A DNA stretch of 64,000 bases from Chelonoidis abingdonii (taxonomy: Eukaryota; Chordata; Testudines; Testudinidae). The position numbers and the translations under genes are program-made. Numbering within the stretch: the stretch's first letter is position 1; the number at the start of each line of letters is the position of its first letter. Below the pieces are notes generated by a model, which saw only the letters and a list, made by a program, of their open reading frames with translations, was not told the DNA's origin and did no database searches. Positions 56,338 to 64,000 of this stretch are shown here, one piece after another. Where the stretch lies: contig NC_133770.1 of NCBI RefSeq assembly GCF_003597395.2, forward strand, positions 294,079,172 to 294,143,171, in the 5' to 3' direction.

Positions 56338-56639
56338 GTCTCCACTACTTTCCCAATTGCCTTGGGAATATCTGCCAAGTATCAGGCTTTAGCAGATGTT
56401 GCTGGGAAAAATGAACAGACTGACATCTTGCCATCACATTGCAGTTACAACTGTGGCACTGATGTCCAGTTTGGAATGGAGATCCTTTCAGTTGAATCTA
56501 TTCCCTCTCAGAAACAGACCTCTAGGATCTCTAGAGCTATCGCAAGGAAAATCTACAACAGTATTTCATCTATCCCTCTGTGTCCCTGGCTGAGGGTGTG
56601 ATCTTCTTTGTGACTAAGAAATATGGCTCCCTGCATCCT

Positions 56640-57530
56640 TGTGTGGACTACCAGGCATTAAATAAAGTTACAATCCAGAACTAGTACCCCTTACCTCTTA
56701 ATAATGGGCTCATGGAAAGAGTGAGCTCTGCCAGGGTCTTCATTAAGCTGGATCTTCGTGTAGCCTATCATCTAGTTTGGATCTGAGGAGACAAGAGGAG
56801 CCAGTCTAGAAGGAACCTTCCAGAAGCCTCTGTACTGGGTTTCCATAGCTGGTATAGGCATTTAAAATATCAGGTCATGACTTTCAGCCTGTGCAACACC
56901 TTGGCAACCTTTCAGCACTTCATTAGTGATATCTTTGAAGACATGTCGGACCAATTTGTGGTCATTTACCTTGATGAGATCTTCATTTTTTTCTGATGAT
57001 CAGGATCTTTGTGACCGACTTGGCACCGCATCTTAGAAAGACTCCGGCAAAAACATCTGTATGCGAAATGTGAAAAATGCGAGTTTCATTGGGTCATGGT
57101 TGAATTTCTAGGATACATGGTCTCCCCGAAGGGACTAACTATGGACCTGCGCAAGTGGTGGGCATACTTGCTTGGAGGGATCCAAAAGACATATGAGGGC
57201 TTCACCTATTTCTACCAGCATTTCATCAATGGATTTTTCTAGCCTGATCACTCCTCTGATGGACTTCCAGTGAAAAGGAGCATCGTTTGTCTGTTCCATG
57301 GATGCTCACAGTCTGATCAACTGAAACAGGCATTCACCACAGTGCCCATCCTTATCCGCCCAGATCTCACCAGACCACTTACAGTGGAAGCTGACGCATC
57401 AAACTTTGCCATATATGTGATGTTGTCCCCAGTGGTCAGCTCCCATCATTAGCTTTAACTCCCACTAAACTGACGCCTGGAAGAAAAGAATTATAATATC
57501 TGGGTCAAGGAGTTATTAGCAATCAAAGCA
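56640..57530 (+). pseudogene. Gypsy reverse transcriptase and RNase H remnant
   Basis: IKLDLRVAYHL is the first RT aspartate region. VVIYLDEIFIF near 56,960 stands where YLDD is expected, so the second aspartate has become Glu. CEFHWVMVEFLGYMVSPKGL follows. RNase H starts LKQAFTTVPILIRPDLTRPL and TVEADASNFAIYVMLS. Stops and frameshifts separate the parts. Confidence 0.82.
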
Positions 57531-57970
57531 GTGCTTGATAAGGTTACAATCCTGTCACCTCCTGGTGGGATCTCAGTTCCTAGTCTAGGTTCCCAGAGAC
57601 CATAAAAACCTAAAGTAGCTCAGGAAGGCCAGGCACCTCAATCAACACTAGATCCACTTGTCTCTTTTATTCCCGATTTGTCTTTGTTGTAACTTGTCAA
57701 CTAGAAATGGGCTAGAAATGGGAAAGCAAAAAGGATCACCTTGAGCCTGATGAGGAACTTCCCTCCACAGTGCTTAAGGTGTCCAACTTTGTCAATGGGT
57801 CAATGTGACAGCAATCTAATGTCCATCATGCTGTCTCATGATTCCTTCAAGACCCAGATCTGCCAGACCCCGGAAAACACAGATGCTCCATCCAGTTCCA
57901 AATTCAGGCTGCAGGATGGCTTCATCTATCACAAGGATCTTATTTATGTTCCAGAGGGCCAGCCTAGACT

Positions 57971-58095
57971 CCTGGTTCTTCTCTGGACTCTTTCCATTTT
58001 CCCCACATCTTTCTTAAAAAGTTACACCCAGAATTGGACACAGCTGAGGTATCCCCAGTGCTGAGTGGGACAATTACCTCCCATGTCTTACATGC
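57971..58095 (-). mobile_element. CR1 LINE fragment
   Basis: TACACCCAGAATTGGACACA and CATGTCTTACATGCAAGA on the plus strand: inverse CR1 ORF2 end. Confidence 0.6.
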
Positions 58096-58194
58096 AAGAA
58101 TTAGATGAAGTTCATGGAGGATAGGTCCATCGATGGGTATTAACCAGGATGGTCACAGATGCAACCCCATGCTCTAAGTGTCCCTAAAACTGAC

Positions 58195-58352
58195 TACTAG
58201 GAGCTGGGACTGGATGACAGAGGATGGATCATTTGATAATTGCCCTGTTCTGTTCATTCCTTCTGAAGTATATGGCACTGGCCACTGTCAGAGACAGGAT
58301 ATTGGACTAGACGGACCATTGGTCTGATCCAGTGTGGCCATTCTGCTGTTAT
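58195..58352 (+). mobile_element. CR1 LINE 3' part
   Basis: GAGGATGGATCATTTGATAA and CACTGGCCACTGTCAGAGAC, same subfamily as 23,828. Confidence 0.8.
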
Positions 58353-58520
58353 TTGATTTTCCTTCCCAAGTGTAGTACCATCAATAATTACTTCAAGTAC
58401 ATTTTTTTCAACTAATTGTGCACCTGTCTTACAGCAATTTCCTCTAACCACACTTCCTTTTGTTTGCGTATAAGAATGTCACGTGGGACCGTGTCAAACG
58501 GCTTACTAAAAATCAAGCTG
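58353..58520 (-). mobile_element. CR1 LINE ORF2 fragment
   Basis: The plus strand reads GTCACGTGGGACCGTGTCAA and ACGGCTTACTAAAAATCAAG, the inverse of a CR1 RT segment. Confidence 0.55.
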
Positions 58521-58847
58521 GATCAACATGTGCCCTGCAGTGGGTCTCCAGGTGTACTTTCTCCACTCCACCGTTCTGGAGCTATGTCTGAACTCCTTCC
58601 TTCTCATCCACCTTCCTTGGAGGGTAAGGGTGGGTGGGAGGGGAAGACTGCCCATATGGACATCCCTTAGTTTCTTCTCATTGGGCCTTACAGCAAATTT
58701 CAGGAAGATTCCAACATGCAGACAATAACTTACCAGTTCTTTGCTGTCTGCCACTGAGACAAAGGACATAGAAACCCACGCTTGATCACCATCAAGGAGG
58801 GGTCGGTGGTAAGAAATGAGAGAGATGGAGGTGGGGTTGAGTGGGGC
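58521..58847. other. Unclassified spacer
   Basis: Nothing recognised. Confidence 0.3.
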
Positions 58848-59052
58848 CTTCTAGAACAGTCCAAAAAGCACTGAACTGGGAGACCTGGATTCGATTCCTG
58901 CTTCTGCTACGTGTGATCTAGGCAAGGTTGCTTCTCCTCTCTGGGCCTCTTTGTCCCTCCTCCCTTGTCTATTTGGGGTAGGGAATTAATTTTTAATAAG
59001 TGTCTCTCCAGCGCCTAGTAGGATGGAGCCCTGATCTCACATGGGGCTCCTA
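58848..59052 (+). mobile_element. MIR-like CORE-SINE
   Basis: GGGAGACCTGGATTCGATTC, GATCTAGGCAAGGTTGC and CCAGCGCCTAGTAGGATGGA in order. Confidence 0.7.
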
Positions 59053-59126
59053 ACGGTATGTCTACACAATGAGTAGTGAATCTCAGAGCCTGAGTCAACA
59101 GACTTGGGTTACTGTGCTATGTAGAC

Positions 59127-59695
59127 CTATGTTCCCCCTAAGCTGTGCGACCACACAGATGTGGAGCAGCCTATTAAGCGCTGCATCGGTGCTCAGGGCT
59201 GCGGCGGGGAGGGGTGCTCCTCTCATGGACCCAACCCAGCCCCGGCTCAGACCTGCCATGGCTGGGGAGGTCCTTCTCCTGTGGCCCCAATTACAGAGCT
59301 GCCGGGGTAAGGAGAGGCGCCTCTCCCCACCCAGGCCAGGTGCTGCTGTGGAAAGAACGAGTTGAGGAGTCCTCCTCTCTCCCCACCATAGCCCTGGGGA
59401 AGCCTGCACCCCAATCCTTCATCCCTGGCTCCAGCCCAGAGCCCACCCCAACCCTGTACCCCAGTCCTGAGCCCTTCATCCCCAGCCCAGAGCCTGCACC
59501 CCCACACCCCTGCACCCCAACCCCGTCCCAGCCCTGAACCTCCTCCCACACTCCAAACCCTTTGGCTCCACCCCCACCACATGCATTGTGTTGTGCGCAC
59601 TAATACGGAGATGATGTGTCACATATCACCTCCATGCTGGTGCACATAACAAAATTCATTCTGCACATGCATGGGAAAAATTAGAGGGAACACTG
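59127..59695. mobile_element. Inner hAT-type element with decayed 8-bp target duplication
   Basis: It starts CTATGTTCCCCCTAAG and ends TTAGAGGGAACACTG, inverted with a few mismatches. Flanks ATGTAGAC and ATTCAGAC agree at 6 of 8 positions. The right part is an AT-rich hAT end; the middle (59,400-59,570) is a degenerate CCCAGCCC-type tract. Confidence 0.75.
59400..59570 (+). repeat. Degenerate C-rich tandem repeat
   Basis: Units like CCCAGCCCAGAGCC and CTGCACCCCAACCCC recur. Proline-rich open frames here are compositional. Confidence 0.6.
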
Positions 59696-59969
59696 ATTCA
59701 GACTTCAGGCTCTGAAGCTCACCCCCTCCCTAGGCTTCAGAGCCAAAGCTTCAGCCTGAGCCAGGACTACTCAGCGATTTTTAATGCAGCAGCCTAAGCC
59801 CTGTGAGCCTGAGTCTGTTGAGTCAGATTCTGAGACTTGCTGCCGCGTAGACGTCCCCTAAACACTCCGCTGCCCCAAGACAAGCCGTGCCTAACATAAC
59901 GCAGAGCACGGGAGCTGCAAAAGCACCACAGTGACAAGTGAAGAAAAGTCCACAACACAATGTACAAAA

Positions 59970-60988
59970 CAGTGAACCCTTTATTTTTATTTTGCTGTTG
60001 TTGCTGGAGGCAAACCCCCCTTAATCCACTTTAGGAATTTCATAAAAGTGATTACGAAAAGGCATACGATTTTACACAAGACATAAGTAAACAGACTTTT
60101 CTTTTTAAAAGGGTTATAAAGTGTCAAGATCCTATACCTCATCTGCATATCCCAAGTGATGCTGTCTGGTATAAAAGCACTGGATATAATAATTTAGCTA
60201 CGGCTCAGACCAAAAAAGTCGTTGGGCTTAATCTACATACTACTAAGATTGCCCACGGAGATTAAAAGGAAAACTATACGCAGTTCTTTGTTGCAGAGAA
60301 AGAAACAGCCGGGAAATCAAGAGTTCTTCTCGGAGAATATTATCTAAAGTAAAGCAGAACGCTTAAAAAAAAAACCCTAAGAATGTTGGTTATATGCTTG
60401 AAAATGTGATGTCCACTGTCCCATAGCCCCACACTAAGCAAAGACACCAGGCGAATTCTTGCCTTACCAGACAGGATCCATAACAAGACCAAAAGCTGAA
60501 GCTGCCTATGGAGCCAAGTGGTTAGAAGCAAATGGGATAGAAGAACTTGCAAACTGCAGTTTAAAAAGGATCTTCCTTTTGCTTCCCTGTGTCAGTTTTG
60601 AAAAATAAAGCAACTTAACCCTCATTTTGTTTAGACAGACGAGTCTCTGCCTCTTCCCAAATTGGCTAATGGTAATAACCCTGTTGCTGAAAGCTCCTTC
60701 AGCCCAAGTATGGTGGTGGTGGCTTTATCTCAAAACCCGTAATGTAATTTACCAATAACACAATCTTTAAATAGGTAGAAACAAACCTCAGTTAAAAAGG
60801 TGGCCATTTACACAGGTATTTCACACTCCTCACCACTGTCACCTTTCAGTATTTTCTAATTTTCTTTTTTAATCACAAAGCACTGAGAACAGAAGGGAAA
60901 ACATGATCATTTTAAGCCAAAACATTGTAACACACACAGAGGAAATGACCCCCTCCCCCAGGTTAATATTTCCCACCCCTACTCAAGC
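59970..60988 (-). other. 3' untranslated region of the gene ending at 60,989
   Basis: This stretch is free of recognisable mobile elements, AT-rich and without a long open frame. It runs from the TGA at 60,989 to the poly(A) signals near 59,980. Its freedom from repeats contrasts with everything to its left, which suggests constraint or transcription. The right boundary is set by the stop codon; the left end is estimated from the usual distance between signal and cleavage site. Confidence 0.5.
59980..59991 (-). terminator. Tandem AATAAA poly(A) signals
   Basis: On the minus strand two AATAAA hexamers lie side by side (59,991-59,986 and 59,985-59,980). A GT-rich stretch follows about 15 to 35 bases downstream (59,970-59,945), the usual layout of a cleavage and polyadenylation site. 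Confidence 0.6.
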
Positions 60989-61103
60989 TCAGTTAGACAA
61001 TTCCTCTCCTTCATGAATAGCATAAAGCTTCTTCAGATGCTGGTCAGAGAGTGTCTGTTTATAGCGATCACGCCGAATGCTAGGATTTGGCACAGTGTCA
61101 GCG
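60989..61103 (-). CDS. Last coding exon of an unidentified protein
   Basis: The minus strand has an AG acceptor at 61,105-61,104 and then an open frame of 37 codons ending at TGA (60,991-60,989). The visible C-terminus reads ADTVPNPSIRRDRYKQ, then TLSDQHLKKLYAIHE and GEELSN. It is very polar and rich in Lys, Arg, Glu and Asp, with a probable helix (SDQHLKKLYAI). There is no membrane segment and no motif I can name. It is believable as a terminal exon because about 1 kb of unique AT-rich sequence follows it and ends at two overlapping poly(A) signals. The acceptor's pyrimidine tract is weak. The upstream exons must lie further right or beyond the window. I do not recognise the protein and give no function. 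Confidence 0.6.
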
Positions 61104-61366
61104 CTAGGAATTCAAATATTTACGAGAATTCATTTTAAAGGGAAGGGAAGAAGGATATTGTCTATGGTGCCTACAGCTCAGTCTGTGCCTTTTTTTGGCT
61201 TCCTTATGATAGACAAAGGAGACATGAAATGTTTATTTCTCCTGCTGTTTGTTTTTCATTTGTAACATTCGGAATGTCAATCAGGTTTTGCCCTAGTCTT
61301 GCTGGAATGATCCAGAGAAGTGGTTCAGGGATGGTCATGATGCCCTGGCCACTTCAAAGGGAGGGG

Positions 61367-61575
61367 GGAAGGGATAGCTCAGTGGTTTGAGCATTGGCCT
61401 GCTAAACCCAGGGTTGTGAGTTCAACCATTGAGGGGGGCCACTGAGGGACCTGGGGTTTAAAAAAAAACAAAACAAACAAACTGTCTGGGGATTGTTCCT
61501 GCTTTGAGCAGGAGCTTGGACTAGATGATCTCCTGATGTCCCTTCCAACCCTGATAGTCTATGATTCTATGAATT
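61367..61575 (+). mobile_element. Turtle tRNA-head SINE (Cry type), full length
   Basis: AGGGATAGCTCAGTGGTTTG, GTTGTGAGTTCAACCATTG, an A-rich linker with AAAACAAACAAACTG, then the CR1-like tail ending TCTATGATTCTATG. It lies about 260 bases upstream of the last coding exon, in the presumed last intron and in antisense. Confidence 0.9.
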
Positions 61576-64000
61576 AAGAACAATTCTTTAACTACATGTT
61601 CTCTTTTTCCAAGCATTTGATATAAACAAAGGTTAGCAAAACCAAATACAAATCACTTCCACCATGCAGCATGCCTCATTTTGTGGTTACAATGGCTCCA
61701 GTATCTGAAACCTGCTTGCTTTCCATTTGTCTGGGAACCTCCTAGGAACAAAGGGTGGACAAAACAGGAAAAATCCTAACACCTCAGGCCTTTTCTGTTG
61801 CCTTTTAAAATACTTTGTGGCCAAGCTGTTCAGAAATTTGTACCTCAAGTCTGGCTCCTACGTCCAGAGTGAAAGCACTCGGCACCCAGCAGGTCCCCGT
61901 GAACACAGTGAGAGAATGGCTGCTCTGCCCTTCTGAAAAAACAGGCCCCTTTCATTTAGCTGCTTAAAAATGGGCTTAGGAGCCTCACTTTAGACACCCA
62001 CATTTGGAAATCTTGGACCACAAAGTACAAAAAGGCACAAAGCTGTTTTTCCCTGTGCGAGTGCTGAAATGCCACATGCGTGAGAGGCAAGGCAAAGACT
62101 GCCCAGCTTTGAATCAAGCCACTGAAATGATAAAGCGATGTCATGGGTGACAAAAAATGGCAGATCCTCATGTGTGTGTGTGGGGTGGATATTGCTCTGG
62201 TTGGCTGTCACAAACTGCCGCTGCTAGCCAGAAATGGTGGCAAATGTTAGAGACAAACAGGAAAATCTGAGCATTTTTTCTGCTTTATTTTGTTAGCCCT
62301 ATCAAGACAATCCTAACCACAAGCTTTAAAACTGCATCTTTAAGGCTCCATCATCCCTTTTCTGTACTCGTATTCCCCCCCACTCCCAACCCCAGCTCTG
62401 CTCCACTCAATCACTTTTATTTTCAAGTAACGACTGTGCAGGTGCAAAGATTTCCTCCGAGAACTTCTATTGCACTGACACTTCTTAACCAGCTGTGAGT
62501 CTGAGAAACAAGAACTCTCCCCCGCTCCCTGACCAAAACCATCGGTGTCTCATACACAGAACTACACCCTTAGCAAAAGGAGGTAACAAGTTCCGTCACA
62601 GGAGAGAGGTGTCCATCAAAAACCAATTACAGCAGCTAAGGGAGGCATGGTTTTGCAGTGACCTGGAAAACTGGTCACCATTGTAAAACAAAGAGGCCTT
62701 CACAGAAAGTTCACAATACCAATCTTCAAAGCAAAGCAGAGACATCAGTCTCCTGTCCCCTCAGTTCTACATGCTCCATGACGTCAATGGAATTGATTCT
62801 GATTTATCCTGCGACTTATTCCCATCCACAGAAAGAGAACACCCCCCCAAGTTCAGATCACACCCACCGTGACAGACAAGAGCCACTTGTTTCAATCTCT
62901 GAACTCTACGTGGGGGTGGTGGCGCAAAGGGGGTCTGAACCAGGCTGAGCTCTCACACTCCCCCTGAGGAACGAAGCAGATCTGAACCCATTGCCACTCA
63001 GTGCAATCCCATGCCACCGAACCACACTGAATGCTCGTGATGATGCACATCCCTGCTCACGCTGGGCTGCATCGCCTTTATCCTGAGGGTTAGGGTCAGA
63101 AGGGGAAGGCGAGAAAGGGATCTCACGCCAGCAGGGTGTTGATATAGAAACATTTCCACAAGTGCAAAGGAGTACGCAGCATTGGCAGCACCCTCAATCC
63201 GCCGCTGATCAGTCATGGGCCTGCCTTCCATTTGGGAGGCTTGAAAGCTCTGCGGTGCAGTATTCTCACAGACCCGTCACGTGATGGAAAAGAGGATTTA
63301 TCAGCAGGGTACACGGATTGTACTAGAGCAGCAACATGGCTACAGCCTGCTGTGATCTGGGGGTGTATTGTGTCACTCCAGGCATTTTGGCCAAGAGGAA
63401 CTGGGTCCATCAGTGTGGCTGGGCCGAGCATCCTCCCACCGCTGTTGGACCAAAGTGGTGCCGATGCAGCCCTCTAAAGGAACTCATGATACATCCACGA
63501 TGATCACTATTCCTGTCCCAACCTTGCCACGGGCTCCATCTGTAAGGCACGAGCCTGCTGCCACTGACTGCAACAGCATTTTGTGATTGACACCTTTCTC
63601 CGCCATCCCCCCTGCCCCTTGTCCCCTATCTTGCTGGCGTCTTCAGGTGAAACGTGCTAGCGAAGTGGACTGGAGAAGAAACACAAAGGGAGTTCATGGG
63701 AGCCGGGTGGGCGTCCCACAGAGAGCAGGGAAAGGGCTGGATGGAGATGCACGTACTCTTAGGACATGGAGCAGAAGTTAGGAGAACCTACAATCACAGT
63801 GCAAATCCCCAGCTGAACACCTGCAAATAAATGCTACAGGAGTAAATCAGAGTGAAAATGAGCATCCAGTCTGGATCAGTTAAACACCAAACTTAATCCC
63901 CTCTGGGCTACTGCTGCTGCAGGTCTGTCCCATCTCTAACCTCTCCGAGACTCAACAACACACTACTCCCTCTTAGCTCGGGAGGATTTGTAGAGCTCCT
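61576..64000. other. Repeat-poor stretch upstream of the last exon
   Basis: I find no convincing exon here. Faint old repeat sequence may be present around 61,930-62,020. From about 62,290 to the right edge the sequence is unique-looking, without LTR, CR1 or SINE. It is probably intron or an alternative 3' untranslated region of the minus-strand gene that ends at 60,989. Confidence 0.3.
62284..62289 (-). terminator. Possible second poly(A) signal
   Basis: A minus-strand AATAAA lies at the left end of a long repeat-free stretch (62,290-64,000), with T/G-rich sequence after it. It could end an alternative last exon of the same gene or of another one. The evidence is only the hexamer and its setting. 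Confidence 0.2.

Larger units (their letters stand above)
54700..57970 (+). mobile_element. Gypsy (Ty3-type) retrotransposon, decayed
   Basis: Remnants lie in the usual order: gag (near 54,796-55,260), protease (near 55,730), reverse transcriptase (56,640-57,140), RNase H (57,310-57,530) and the start of an integrase-like part (57,900-57,970). No LTR is recognised at either end. A CR1 piece at 56,165-56,337 interrupts it. The remnants are described as seen; none is intact. Confidence 0.82.
59053..59861. mobile_element. Outer hAT-type MITE, interrupted
   Basis: Left end ACGGTATGTCTACAC and right end GCGTAGACGTCCCC are imperfect inverses. The inner parts carry mirrored sequence (GAATCTCAGAGCCTGAGTC on the left, TGAGTCAGATTCTGAGAC on the right). 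The element at 59,127-59,695 sits inside. Confidence 0.65.

Noticed and set aside
61367..61440. tRNA gene
   Set aside because: The head has A- and B-box-like sequence but no complete cloverleaf, and it continues into the SINE body.
63213..63431. Possible coding exon of the unnamed gene
   Set aside because: Open for 72 codons but with no clear splice sites, no family motif and overlapping frames on the other strand.

Overview
The window is nuclear DNA of a vertebrate, most likely a hidden-necked (cryptodiran) turtle. The reasons are the mobile elements: many CR1 LINE pieces ending in the ATTCTATG-type tail, and at least five copies of a SINE with a tRNA-like head joined to a CR1-like tail, the arrangement known for turtle Cry-type SINEs. 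Penelope, DIRS, Gypsy/ERV-type LTR and hAT elements are also present. Family names are from recall of these families, not from a database search. Most of the sequence is intron, intergenic DNA and old repeats; no bacterial features were seen.

Left part (1-17,100): the minus strand carries the first three coding exons of an ankyrin-repeat protein at 16,818-16,666, 12,484-12,383 and 2,402-2,304. Each has consensus splice sites, all junctions are in phase 0, and together they give 118 uninterrupted codons. The sequence resembles the N-terminus of the TRPN1/NOMPC mechanosensory channel, a gene generally described as missing from mammals and birds. The rest of the gene would lie beyond base 1. The introns hold CR1, SINE, MIR-like and hAT copies and several solo LTRs, including a three-layer nest at 13,048-14,884.

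Middle part (17,100-59,900): I see no host gene. It is an archive of transposon insertions, many still with target-site duplications: solo LTRs (19,832-20,991 and 35,091-36,005), a DIRS element split by a hAT element (30,004-34,405), a 2.3 kb hAT transposon with a decayed transposase (38,835-41,150), CR1 nested in CR1 (45,705-47,055), a 110-base assembly gap (47,342-47,451), a Penelope element with reverse transcriptase and GIY-YIG remnants (50,218-51,833), a CR1 copy carrying a small inverted block (53,097-54,520), and a dead Gypsy-type element (54,700-57,970).

Right part (59,900-64,000): the minus strand carries the last coding exon (61,103-60,989) of a gene I cannot name, followed by about 1 kb of 3' untranslated region ending at a doubled AATAAA near 59,980. 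That gene enters from beyond the right edge and points toward the start of the ankyrin gene, so the two are in tandem on the minus strand, about 43 kb apart.
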